From Nannochloris sp. 'desiccata' (taxonomy: Eukaryota > Chlorophyta > Trebouxiophyceae > Chlorellales > Chlorellaceae), in assembly GCA_019044685.2 (NCBI GenBank), contig JAGTXX020000005.1, forward strand, positions 124,001-188,000: DNA of 64,000 bases. The letters run 5' to 3'. Of the stretch, positions 10,412 through 21,545 are shown piece after piece (the first letter of the stretch is position 1; each line of letters begins with the position of its first letter). The notes beneath the pieces are model-generated. The model had not been told where the DNA came from, searched no databases, and saw only the letters and a list, made by a program, of their open reading frames with translations. The position numbers and the translations under genes were made by a program.

Positions 10412-10855
10412 TTTTTTGTTATTTAAGTCCTTGATCTAAAATTTCAGACTTGTTTTGAGTTATATTATTTTAAACCCATCAAAATTTATGATCAAGAATT
10501 GATTCAAGAACACTTGCGCTGGGTAGCACTCCAGAATATCAATTAAAAAAAATAAAGATGTGATTTACAATGATTAAAATTTCTGGGAATCCGATTTATA
10601 ATCAGTTCCCGCGTGCTACAGCCAACTTTCAATTTTTAAGCTGCGTGACTTTACTCAGGAATTTGTGCTTGATCTGTGCTCTGAGCAGCCTTGGTCACAG
10701 TTCTATAAATTTAAAACTTCATGAAAACTCCATTAAGCTGCGGAATACCCGAGTGTAGCTTCAAGCAATGACACAAATTTGCATTGGAATTTAATCTCCA
10801 CATGAGCTCGTTTAAAACCAGTTTTATAAGCAAACCGCGCATTTAATTAATAGAA
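10412..10855. promoter_or_regulatory. Divergent promoter region, NUP107 / ZIP transporter
   Basis: This 444-bp AT-rich spacer lies between head-to-head genes. No gene is supported in it: a short open frame at 10570-10758 lacks coding character. Both promoters must lie here; I cannot point to specific elements. Confidence 0.45.
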
Positions 10856-13568
10856 ATGCACCACATGCATCGGTGGTTTGCTTTGTTTCTCTTCGTTTTG
10901 CTGGCTTGTGCGACTTCAGGAGCGGTAAGTTTGTTAGATCTCTTGCCTCACCGTCCTTCTCTCCTTCTCTTTTTCTCTGTCCGCCTCATGTATCTATAAC
11001 CATTATCTTGCAAACTTGCAGAGGAGTATAAGTGATGGAGAGAGAGAACAGGCATTGAAAGACCAAGAATTCGACCTAGCCCGTCTAGGCATTGAACCAG
11101 ATGAAAACAAAAACGCCAACCCTGTCGGTGGAGCTCAGAAAAACAAGAATGAAGAAACTAGGAGTACGAGGAATACCGTAAAAAAGGTTTCTCATTTTGA
11201 TGATACAGTCTACGATCAAGCTCGTCTTGACCAGCGCATGAGAAAAGATCAACCACCCCTTGACAATGCAGCTTTGGATGAAATTAGAATAGATCATAGA
11301 CTAAGAAATGAAAATGGTGTCGGGGATGGTGATCAGGTGCTGCACCGACAACTCGCAGAAAATGGTGATGAAGACGGAGAAGAAAACAATGCCGATGGTG
11401 AATTTGAAGATAATGGAAGTAATGAGTATGCATGGGAAGAAAACGATAATCCTATCGAACATAATATGAACGACGACATGAATGTGAATGACCATCCCTC
11501 AGACGCGTTTGCAGCAGGCGTTCTTAAAGAACGCAAAGAATGGAAGAAAATTCCTCAGCATCATAGAAGCAGGAACGATAGAGGGAATAGTAATAGAAAT
11601 TATGTTGCTGGTGGAGATAGTGCGAGAGCGCTTGCCATTGCAAGAGCAAAAGAGCTTCCTGTTCACATCCCTGTTTTCACGGTAGTAGCAATGACGGTTG
11701 CCATGGCTGGAGCGGCAGGCCTTGGAGCCCTTCCATTCTTTTTTGTGAAGAATCTATCGAAACATTGGAGTGCTATAGCGACAGCAGTGGCCTGTGGGGT
11801 GATGTTTGCTGCGAGTTTTGATCTGATCCACGAAGGACAGCCATATGGGCCTCAATTAGTAGTTTTAGGCATTTTTCTGGGTGGCGTGTTCATTAGACTT
11901 ATGAAAAAATGGATTGATGGAATGGAGGAAGTTTCATTTGGCCATTTACATGGAAATAAAGCACGTAGACTCGTGCTCATGGTCGGAATAATGGCGGCGC
12001 ATGCCATCGGAGAAGGCTGCGGTGTGGGAGTTTCATTTTGTGGTGATCGCGGGTGGGCTCAAGGTGTGCTTACAACCCTTGCAATAGGTGTACACAATGT
12101 ACCCGAGGGGCTTGCAAAAGCTACAGTACTTGTTTCTCAAGGAGCCTCTGCGTATGAAGCATTATTCTGGTCGATAGTGACGTGCTTACCCCAGCCGCTT
12201 GTTGCTGTTCCCTCTTTTATCTTTGTGGAGACGTTTAGTATACTGTTGCCTACCGCTCTAGGGTTTGCAGCAGGGTGTATGATATGGATGGTCTTTGCTG
12301 AATTGCTCCCCGAGGCGCTTGAAGGAGCGAAATCGAGTGAAGTAGCCAGTGCAGCAACTCTTTCTGCTGCCGCCCTCGAAGGTATTCGAATGTCATTTGA
12401 AGCTTTAGAAGGCCCTACGGGTGCATTTTTATCTCCGGTTGAAGATGGAGATTGGGAAAAACTCATTCCTGCGGTAGCAGAAGTCGCTCCAGCAGTGTTT
12501 GCTGCTGCAATTGCTGCTGGTATCGTGTCCGGCTCTTCACTTCCGACGCCCTTGGTGGTGTGTTTCTCAGCTGCAGTGCTTGCTGTGTGTGGGATTGCGC
12601 CATTAGCGATGCAGCTTGTATCATCTCGTGTGGCGGTTCCAGTCATACACACAATTAGTGCTGCAGTCGCAGGTATGACCGCAATCTTGCTCGTCCGTAG
12701 GTACGTCCTTCAATTTCTTCTTGACCGCCGCAGCAGTGGTGGTGGTGGTGGTGGTAGCACCCAGCATAAGAATAATACCAGCATCATCAGCGGAGGGTCT
12801 CAGTATGAAGGTAATAATGGATACACGCATGGTACTAGCCATTATGGAGGCGGCGGCACCGGCATCGGCGGTGGTGGTGGTGGTGGAGGCATAGTCACGC
12901 AAAGAGCACGAGGTGACTATCTGCCCTCCCAACCCGACTCTCCTAGCAAAATGCGTGGCGGATTACTCCCGACTGGACATGGTTCTAGCCGGGACCACGG
13001 TGGCGCCGCTGGGAAAGCTCCACGTCGCCTCGCTGCTCCAGCACTGGCTGCAGGTGCAACTGTACTCACCGCGCTGGCGTTGCAAGGGATTGCCCTAGGG
13101 TGGCATTTCACTCGACAGCTCGTTGAAGTCGAAATTGGAGCTTTGACGTTGGTACCTGCTATGGCTGCAACACTTGCTGTGCACGGTGCAGCTGCTGGTG
13201 GAGCTATTCGTGCTGTAGCAGGCCGGTCAATGGGGGCTGGCGCTGTAACGGGTCTCCTTATTGGCGGCGTTTCAGCCGGCACGATGTTGTCCTCTTATTT
13301 CAATGCCCCTACAAAGCCAGCTGCGATCATAGCAGGGTTAACTTATCCGATGGGATGGACAGAAACCCTCACTGCTGCTGCATGCGGTGCTCTGTGTATG
13401 GCAGCATTGCTTCAAGTGGCGGTGGCGATGAGTATCCATCCAAAGCATGCACGGTTTGGGCTCCTGCTGGGCGTGCTGTGCTTGGGTGCACTCGGTGGGA
13501 TTTCGACGTTGGCATGCCTGGCAGGGAATGCACAAATCTGTGCCGTGATATATACCTTTTCGCTGTAA
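10856..13568 (+). CDS. ZIP-family metal transporter with long membrane C-terminal extension
   Basis: Exon 1 (10856-10924) encodes a clean signal peptide, MHHMHRWFALFLFVLLACAT. After a 97-nt intron (GTAAGT ... TTGCAG), exon 2 (11022-13568) completes 871 residues. Residues about 25-220 are acidic, Asn-rich and hydrophilic. The ZIP domain, about 225-480, has both metal-site helices: HAIGEGCGVGVSF near 349 and HNVPEGLAKA near 379, matching the H-x-x-G-E and H-N-x-P-E-G motifs of ZIPs that move zinc, iron or manganese into the cytosol. Unusually, about 370 more residues follow, with a Gly/His/Ser-rich loop (about 590-690) and five or more further hydrophobic segments. Plant ZTP29-like ZIPs are much shorter. 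The substrate and membrane are unknown; the signal peptide suggests the secretory system. Confidence 0.8.
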
Positions 13569-13985
13569 TTTATAAGCAGCCAATTTTTTGATCTATATAA
13601 CTCCAACAAATTTGAAACTTTTCATAGACGGCGCGCCGTGATTATATTTGATTCCCCCCCTTTTTTCCCTCTAACGCTAGAGACTTGACTAGAATGAACA
13701 AAATAGTGATTTTACACCCCTCCTTTAATGTAACAGCAAAACTATTTTATAGAAGTGGATTTTGGAAAGCAGCGAGAGCGTGGCAGACACACCAACATCA
13801 GTTGGAGACCTTTCCAGCCTTTCTGGAAGGCTTTAAACCAGGAGCCCTGAAGCGTTTGCGACAGTTAAATAGCAAGCCAAGGCATAATTGCTAGTATATG
13901 ATTCTGCGCAAGAGTGGGAAAACTAAGAATAGAACCTTCAATATAGGATTATAGTCACAGAGATTTGTAGTTGAAATCACCAACC
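13569..13985. other. Intergenic region, no supported gene
   Basis: These 417 bp separate the ZIP gene from the small four-exon gene downstream on the same strand. A 66-codon open frame starts at 13694, but its translation resembles nothing and it probably lies in the promoter or 5' UTR of the next gene. A C9 run occurs near 13656. Confidence 0.45.
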
Positions 13986-14604
13986 ATGGTGGGTCTAAAG
14001 CTCAGCCACGTCGTGTACATGGAGTTTAAATAGATGCAAACAGTTGCTAGAGAAGCGAACCTTTTCCCTCGGTTGTTCAAAAACTGAATCCCTGCGTTTT
14101 CAATTGAATCTTTATTTTGCAGGCGTTTTTCCAGCGTGTAATGAACTATGTCTTGAACGAGGTATGTCTTCAACTATAGTAACCTAGCTGAAGTCTAGGA
14201 TACTTCCTAACTCCCTGCCCTAGATCACTTTTAGTTTCTCTCTTTCACATTCTCAATCTTACGGTTTCCCCGCTCTTTTGTCTGTTCCCACAGGTTGTTG
14301 TCAACACTCTAGCCAACAGCAAAACTTTCCAGAAGTTTGCTATCCGTTCAAACGCACTGGTCTCTGACGTGGCCAAGAAAACAACAGTCCATCATCAGAC
14401 TGTCACAGAAAAATCGACGGAATTTGTCAAAGCATTTAGAGAGGAGGTACATGCATGGCATTGTTTATTTTTTGACATATTGATTACAATAGCTTAGCTT
14501 TATTTCACCAGTAGAATTGAGCCCATTACTCACTTCCCGCTATATTCATTCTGTTGCAGATGACTAAAGGTCTCAAGGACATTCATAAAGGAGGGAGACC
14601 ATGA
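13986..14604 (+). CDS. Small conserved-looking protein, four exons, 79 residues
   Basis: The exons are 13986-13988 (ATG only), 14123-14161, 14294-14446 and 14560-14604. All introns are phase 0 with clear GT-AG ends (GTGGGT, GTATGT, GTACAT donors; pyrimidine-rich CAG acceptors). The internal exons translate without stops to AFFQRVMNYVLNE, then VVVNTLANSKTFQKFAIRSN, and end MTKGLKDIHKGGRP. The phrase 'yVlNEvvVntLANSktFQkFAiR' reminds me of small uncharacterised plant and algal proteins. The remainder is an amphipathic helix without signal or membrane segment. The single-codon first exon is the weak point: the ATG has an AACC-ATG-G context and donates directly into the intron, but another first exon may exist. 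Function is unknown. Confidence 0.55.
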
Positions 14605-15129
14605 CAAATCTCGTCTCCTTGCCCGTATGAAGCCCATTTCTGCCCCCCTTTTTCCCCTCTCATCAAAAACGTAATATTTTGTGTTTTTTTACTTTGAATA
14701 TATTCCTTTCTTGCTTACTTTTTGCTTTTCAAGAACCCCACTAAATTTCTACCATAATTACGAATACCTGTCCCGTCGTATGGCATAGAGTACCATAGCT
14801 GTAAAATGAAGCTAAAACAGAAGCTATCCCCGCCCCATCTCCCTTTCAGATTATTTTATATTCCTCCATGCTAGCCAAGGAGCGGAAAAGAAACAGATGA
14901 ATATATACATATCTCATTTACCATATATATTAGTTAAAAATTGCAGAGTCCTTGAGCAAACTCGTACTGATATGAAAATTTCATCTCTATAGAAAACTGC
15001 ACGAGGGTAAAAAAAAAACAGAATGCTGCATCTCTCTCTTGAGATATAGAACGTTGTCTAAATTTGTTTAAAAAGCCGAAGCCGATGCTTTACCTATGCC
15101 TAGAATAAGAAGGTCTTCAACTACCTCTA
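14605..15129. other. Gene-free 3' intergenic region between convergent genes
   Basis: These 525 bp lie between the stop of the small four-exon gene (+) and the stop of the zinc-finger/UBA gene (-). The DNA is AT-rich with T runs and probably holds both 3' UTRs. I see no open frame, repeat or RNA gene worth naming. Confidence 0.5.
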
Positions 15130-18100
15130 CTAGCTACTATACAGACCGAGGCTACCCATCAAAGAATGTAATTCTCGCTGATCTTGACTCGCCTGTTGTT
15201 GTTCTTGGGCCATTGCCGGCATTATTGACCCAGGATAGCCAGCAGCAGTGTAGCTGTTGAAACCAGTACCTCCGCCTACTGCGGCGCCAGGGTCGTTACG
15301 AGGACTATTAGCATAGTATCCAGTATAAGAATAGGCTTGGGGACCGTCAAACGAGCTCCTCACGTGTTGTTGCTGCTGCTGCTCCCAGAGCCTTCCAGCA
15401 GCACCAGAATATTGCATCTGTTGCTGGTGGTGGTGGGAATACGCTTGTTGGAATTGACCCATACCTTGACCAACATCACTGTTCTTAATCATTCCATATC
15501 CAGCACCAGAAATATTAGCAGCAGTAGCAGCAGGGTGAAGAGTCGTCGTAGAAGCGTGTTGATCTAAATAGTCGCTTTCACCGTTGTTATTAGCTTCGTA
15601 GGAAAGACGAGTCACCCCTGCAGCAGCCGTATCATTGCTACCGCGAATACCTCCATTATATACGCCACCGGAAGCAGTACCATAGCTACCCCCGATTGTA
15701 CTGGCGCTGCCCCACATTGTACCGCCTCCATGAAGAACAGTGTTGCTACTGAAGTTGGACGAGCCTACTCCCTGCTGCTGCTGCTGCTGCTGGTGTTGCT
15801 GGTGGTGTTGCTGTTGGGAGATGCCTGGCATAAGCTGAGGAGCAGACTGCTGATATTGGTGTTGCTGATATGAAGGCGACAATGAAGAAGAGAATCCAAG
15901 GCCAAGGCCAGGGCTTGTACCAAAGAGGGAATGCTGTTGGGAAGGAAGATTCTGCTGGTTTGTAGTAACAGCACCCGATCCTAACTGCCCAGCAGTAGTC
16001 GCATTGGTTCCAAAAAGACTGCCGCTTTCACCCCTGCCGCCACCTCCAAGAAGGGAGTTCCACTCGTCGCTGGAACAAGCAGCAGGGTGCTGAGAAGCAC
16101 TTTGACCCCAAGTAAGTTCATCTGGAAGGCCAAAGGTATCACCAAACAAGCTGCCAAGACCATCACCATTACTAGCAGTACCATGGCTGGCCGGTGCGAG
16201 ACGAGTTGTATCTGAAAGCTTATTCGTGGCACTCGTGCTATAAAAGAGCCCTTGCCGGTAACGTTGCCCATGCCCGAACTGCTGTTGCTGTTGCTGCACT
16301 TTTAAATTCTGTGCCTGGATCTGTAAACGAGTCACTACCTCCCCTAAATTACCCAAGCACTGAACGATCATAGCGTCCAAAGCAGCGGGCAAGTTTACAC
16401 CTCCATACCTCTGATTTAACAGCTGTACAGTAGTGAGCTCTTCAGAAATATCCACCGGAGTCTCTGCACCGGGAGGATAGACGCTCTCTGCCCCTGATTC
16501 AGCCACTAGCAAGTCTTGCATTGCGCTGTGGACATCACCGCCACATGCAATGGCCGTCCGTGCACTAGCTTCGTAATTGAAGCCCATATTAACCAGCAAA
16601 GCAATAGTTTTATTCAGTTTATACTGCACAAGACATTCTAGACTCTCTTGACTCATGCCTCCTCCACTACTGCGGGCAGTGTCACCACCGCTGCTGGTGC
16701 TGCCGTGAACGGGGGATGTGGGTTGAAGCGGGGGGGTCTCACCGAGATAATTGTTTGTATCCATGTTGAGAGCATGTTGATGTGATGCATCTTCATCGTC
16801 TTCTTCTTCATGGACTACAAACTGATGATGGGAATGCAGGTGGTGATCATCTGCCTCTGCCGTTGCGCCCGTTGTAGCACAACTGACGAGAGAACAGGTC
16901 TCCTCCAATCGAGCTGCAGCCTTTCTTTCTGCTCGTTTTAAGTTTTTACGCTGTGCTTTGGTGAGTTTGGAATGGTCTATCATGCCCGGAATGATCTCCT
17001 TGAAGGAGGAAGAAAGCCCGGCCGCTGCTGTTGCTGCTGCTGTAGGCGTTGCGCCAGAAGTAGGTGTCACTCCTGCTCTGGGCGTCGTCCCAGCTGTTCC
17101 TGGCCCTGTTGAAGGAGCCGTAACAGACGTAACAGATGTCACAGAGACTCTCACTGCCACAGGAGCTCTTACTGCAGTAGGCATAGGACCAGTATAGGCA
17201 GCAGGAGCAGGAGCATACTCTTCCGATAGAGCATACGAAGAAGAAAGCATCTCACGTCCTGGCGTCTCCGGGAATGACTCTACAGACTGAGTAGATGGAA
17301 AAGTAGCAGCAGTTTGGTCACCTAATGATGTCATTCTAGACCATGCATTATTGAATGTTGATGGACGGGAAGAACTACCACCACCCGAAGCGGCGGCGGC
17401 GGCGGCAGATGGGGCGGAGCTGGCTGCACTAGAGGACCGAGTGGTGTCATTCAACTTTTGGGTTGCAAGAGCACGGCCAACCCCACCAGCGGAGGCACTA
17501 GATGCGCTACGTGCAGCCATATATTCATCTAAAGTCATTACTTGCTTGATAGCAGGAGAAGAAGAAGCACCTCCTCCTGGCTTTGTGCTTCGATTTGCTG
17601 CTGCAGTGACTGTTGAAAATGACGAGAAGGAAGTACCACTGCTGAGTAGTTGTTTATTGGTAGCTGCTATTTCCGCGCGTAGTTTATCGCGTGCTGCTTG
17701 GAGAGCTTCCCGTTGCAGCTCAGCGGCTGTTTTAGGAGGCGGGAGGTTGGTTAGCCGGGCATTTGCTACGTTGAGGGCTCTAATAATAACTGGCTTCGTG
17801 GGCACGGGTTTTCCTCTTTTGCTGCCCCCCGCCACCGTTGCAGCTGCAGCTGCATGGGAAGGGGAAGATGACGATGCGCCTGCTGCTGATTTTTTATCTG
17901 ATTTACTAGAAGAAGCTGCTGGGGGAGATGAGTCTTTCATCTTTTGGAGGCTTTCTAACTCGGCCTGAAAGAAAGAAAGAAAGAAGAAAAGGAAGAAAAA
18001 AGCCGGAAAGTGAGTTTTGAGAATTAATTGACAAATACTTTTTCTAAGCTAATATCTACGTATAGAAGCTGCATCAAGACAACATACCTGACGTCTCTTT

Positions 18101-18602
18101 TTATTTCCTTCACTGCGGATTGTCACTGGATGCGACTTTGTGATCTGCAAAAAGAAAAAGTGAAAAAGGGCTGTGTGAGATCACTGGCGGTGATCAATGT
18201 CGAGGACACTCACCCAAGAATAAATGCCACAAGAAGGCATTAAAGACATTCCGCTACTGTAATTAATGTCGTCTTACCTTGCCCTTGCATTTTTCAGGGT
18301 ACTTTGTTGCCTTCCCGCACCCTCTAGGACAGTTAAAGCCACTCTTGCGATTTCTGCAGAAGGTAATCCAACGTTAGAGGCGATATCTGAGGCAATTTAG
18401 CTGACATTTTGCGCTATAGCCATGTAACTTACTTTTCACACTTTATACTCTTCAAATACTTTTCCACACATGCTTGGTGATATAAGTTCTCCTCGGCGCA
18501 ATCTTTAAACGAGCAAGTTAGTCCTACGACTTCCGCGACCTCGCTTTCTGCTTCTTGCCCGCACAGGTCGCATAGACCTCGGTATTCATGGTTGTTCGCC
18601 AT
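15130..18602 (-). CDS. Zinc-finger plus UBA domain protein with Gln/Ser-rich tail
   Basis: Four exons: 18602-18433, 18353-18278, 18144-18088 and 17964-15130, all with GT-AG ends and matching phases; 1045 residues in total. The first three exons encode a cysteine-rich module of about 85 residues, with pairs CDLC, TCSFKDC, YHQAC, KC and NCPRGCGK-x5-EKCKGK. It is a RING-like or zinc-ribbon finger followed by ITKSHPV. A basic helix (KLTKAQRKNLKRAERKAAAR) and a UBA-like ubiquitin-binding fold with MGFNYEASARTAI (about 540-585) follow. The final 400 residues are rich in Gln, Ser, Gly and Tyr with several polyglutamine runs. A ubiquitin- or RNA-related role is plausible; no named orthologue is recalled. 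Models that begin at the ATG at 17940 miss the whole zinc finger. Confidence 0.72.
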
Positions 18603-18918
18603 GTTCCGTTGAATCTGGAGGCGCCGATACTATGGGTTATTTTTGATTTTTCTTGAGTAATGCAGGTGTCAGCACTGTCTTGCCTTTCGTGGAACGAACA
18701 CCGCTTAGCTTTAGCTTCTTGATCTTGTGATATTTATACATCTGTTTGCTGCAGCTGTGGCGCATCTTGTCCCTTTAGATTGGGGTTTTGCCCGGTTTCG
18801 TCGCAGCGAAGCTGGCGCCCATTTTAACTCGAGGCCCTCTACCGCGCTATCTCCATCAGTTTTCACTTTCAACAGCATTAGTGTGTTAAATTCTAAAGAA
18901 TCTAAGGCCACGCCCGAG
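18603..18918. promoter_or_regulatory. Divergent promoter region, Zn-finger/UBA gene / CPBP protease
   Basis: A 316-bp spacer between head-to-head genes. The reading frame of the protease is open back to about 18727 without an ATG. Part of this stretch may therefore be a coding second exon preceded by a pyrimidine-AG at about 18755; I found no first exon I trust. Confidence 0.4.
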
Positions 18919-19854
18919 ATGCAAGCTTACTCAATGAGCAAATCTTCAGGGGTGATCAACATTTTCAGATCACATGTCATTGAACCCAAATACAAAGTGC
19001 TTCTGCACGGTTATAGAGCCACCCTGCACCTAAGACAAGTGCATACAAATGCACAGCTCCGCGACCATCTGCATTGCCAAATAAGGCAGCTTTTTCCCAA
19101 TAATAAACGCTCGCCACGCCTTTCAAGCGGGAGATATAACCGTTGCTATGCATTTCCACCACCTAGCAAAGATGAACAAGACAAAAATTACCAAGACAAA
19201 GATGGAAGAGATCAACAACTTCAAGCGAACACACAGCCAGCAGTGGTGTGGTTATCAACGAGCATAGGATTCTACGGTGTTATGACAGCAGGCTCGGTCT
19301 TTCTCGGCAGAAAATATGGTCTTCTTGATCAATTTTTGCACACTCCAATCAAACTTGAATCCACTTTACCTTATATGGGGGTTATGGCGGGTTTATTTGT
19401 AATCTCCACGCTGTTATCTGAAGTGTTACCTTCATTTAAAGAACTTAAGACCCTCTACCAACGCACCTTGATCCCTCAGCTGAAGTTAATACCTCTGTTT
19501 GGCCTAGCTCTGATGGCGGCGGGTGCAGGTATTGGTGAGGAAGCTCTATTTCGAGGAGTCTTACAAAACTGGGTGATGGAACAGGTTGGAACGACCTATC
19601 TTGCTGACTTCTCTGTTGTTCTAGGTGTGCTTGCCTCTTCTTTTGCCTTTGGGCTAGCACATGCGATCACAGCGTCCTACTTTATTTTTGCCTTTGCTGC
19701 TGGGATTGTTTTCGGCATTGAATATTTAAATTGTGGCCTCCCTGCTGCTGCCTTTACGCATGGATTGTATGACTTGATAGCATTTATAGTAGTTATTCAA
19801 TTATGGGGGAATAACACTGATAAGAATAATGAAATTAAAAATGAAAAAATTTAA
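18919..19854 (+). CDS. CPBP (CAAX-like) intramembrane protease, probably plastid
   Basis: From the first in-frame ATG, 18919, the product is 311 residues. About 110 residues are Arg/His/Ser-rich and could be a plastid or mitochondrial targeting region. At least five hydrophobic segments follow. The three CPBP motifs are in order: EEALFRG (motif 1, catalytic glutamates and Arg), FGLAHA (motif 2, His) and FTHGLYDL (motif 3, His and Asn/Asp position). CPBP proteins are membrane metalloproteases of the Rce1 superfamily; many plant members sit in chloroplast membranes and have unknown substrates. The frame extends upstream to 18727 without ATG, so the N-terminus may be longer through an unmapped exon. 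It converges with QTRT2 with only 106 bp between stops. Confidence 0.8.
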   Translation: MQAYSMSKSSGVINIFRSHVIEPKYKVLLHGYRATLHLRQVHTNAQLRDHLHCQIRQLFPNNKRSPRLSSGRYNRCYAFPPPSKDEQDKNYQDKDGRDQQLQANTQPAVVWLSTSIGFYGVMTAGSVFLGRKYGLLDQFLHTPIKLESTLPYMGVMAGLFVISTLLSEVLPSFKELKTLYQRTLIPQLKLIPLFGLALMAAGAGIGEEALFRGVLQNWVMEQVGTTYLADFSVVLGVLASSFAFGLAHAITASYFIFAFAAGIVFGIEYLNCGLPAAAFTHGLYDLIAFIVVIQLWGNNTDKNNEIKNEKI

Positions 19855-19960
19855 ACTGGCTTATTCATTTGCTTGTTTGTTGAAATCCAATGGACTTCTT
19901 TTATTGTACGCAGCAGCAATGCAACACTGTAGAGCTAATTTAAGTTAAAAATTTTAAATC

Positions 19961-21293
19961 TTAAGCATCAATAGCCATTATCCATTGCTGTTTTCGCTTC
20001 ATAAATCTCTCAATTAACTCTTTCAACTTGCCTTCCATCACCGCTCTTTGTACCGCTTTGAAAAATTTCAAATAGTGCGTTGTATTATGGGCTTCAAGCA
20101 GTACTTGGGCTGTCATTTCGTGTGATTCTAATAAATGATGAATATACCCTCTCGTATGAGATATACATGCTAGACAAGAGCATCCAGGGACCAGAGGTCG
20201 GGAATCTTTTTTATAAGCAACCGCCCATAAATTAATTTTTGTATCGTCAGAACCGCTATTTGCAGCACGTTCATACTCATTATAGAGAATACCATTCTCG
20301 GTATTATTGCTGTCTTCTTCAATAGGGAAAGTAAGGGCATATCCACCGGCAGTGGCATCTAGCACAAAGGAGATATCAAATAAGTCAATACCCTGGCTGA
20401 CAGCCATTAGCACCTCTTCTGGTGTTCCTACGCTTGATACCATGCGTACCTTTTCTGGTGGGACGTTTTTAAATGCTACTTGGATGATTTCTGCGCGTTG
20501 TTCAGGGCTTTCACCTGTTCCTAGGCCACCGACACAGATCCCGGTCAAGCTTGGTAAGAACGCTCCCCCTTCTACTATGGCTTGGGCGCACTTATCTCGG
20601 TAATCTAGATACTGGCCGCCTTGTATACATGCAAATATAGCAGGGGAACCACTAGAAGCACCGCCTGTGCCGCCGGATTTTTTCAGGGCATCGAGGCATC
20701 GAGGAAGCCATGCCAACGTTCTGTCTACAGCAGACGATGCTCTGGTTCTTTTCGCATCGCTAGGCACTTCATCGCTCATCGCTATGAGAACATCTGGGTC
20801 TAGTATTGTAGCGGTGGTGATGTATTGCTCTGGAGTGACGAAAATGGACCCTGTGTGAGAAGCTACTGAAATGGCATTGTCGGTAGATTGTCGGGTGGTG
20901 CCTTGAAATTCATAAATACACGGGTCCCTAGATGTAGCTACAACTGCAAAGCTAGGGTCAATGGCAAAGTAGTCTCGGGATGTGCCTGGAAAATTTTCTA
21001 AAGTAGATGTGCTGCCAACGCTGCAAGGAAAATAGAGCAAAATGAATCCTTGAGCAGTGGCGGCTGAAACTGATGAGATGTATGAATGCGTGCATAAAGA
21101 CTTACAAACTAAATACATTGAGCTGCAAAGCTTGTGCATCTGGACGTAATGTTTCTAGCAAATCAGGCGTGAGGTGAAGAGATCCTCCTCTGCGAGTGTA
21201 TAGAAGCATTGCAGGGGTGCTGATTTCTCGGCCATCAGTGAGCACCAAGGTGCCGGCACGAGCGTCGCCGTCGTTTGATATTATTTGGTACAT
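19961..21293 (-). CDS. QTRT2: Queuine tRNA-ribosyltransferase accessory subunit 2
   Basis: Exon 1 (21293-21106) and exon 2 (21020-19961) join across an 85-nt GT-AG intron, giving 415 residues. QTRT2 pairs with QTRT1 to exchange guanine-34 for queuine in tRNAs with GUN anticodons. The TIM-barrel core has IFACIQGGQYLDYR, GICVGGLGTGE and VRMVSSVGTPEEVLMAVSQG. The segment FDISFVLDATAGGYALTF, where the catalytic subunit has its nucleophilic Asp context, matches the non-catalytic subunit. The zinc site is PGCSCLACISHTRGYIHHLL with a later His in LLEAHNTTHY. The exon junction produces LNVFSFVGSTSTLENF, consistent with the family N-terminal domain. The run-on frame start in exon 2 is intronic. A QTRT1 partner should be encoded elsewhere. 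Confidence 0.88.
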
Positions 21294-21545
21294 TTTAAAT
21301 GACGTGTACAGATATAGCAATGTGTCTAGGGCTTAATTGAACTTTTGAAATATCAGTTTCGGAAACAGGCTGATTTCGCTGAGCGCCTCGGTTGCCACCG
21401 AAAATCGTCACGTCTCCCAGGTCAAAGCCAAGCCGTAGAGTCAAGAACTGCAAATATAATCTTTCACTGAAATTTCTACAAGGTGGACAGAGCGCTGAAA
21501 GCGCATTGCTATTATCCTATTTAAACCAAAATAAGATCCTGATTG

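Noticed and set aside
13694..13894. 66-codon plus-strand frame
   Set aside because: No recognisable sequence, no partner exon, and it lies where the promoter or leader of the next gene should be.
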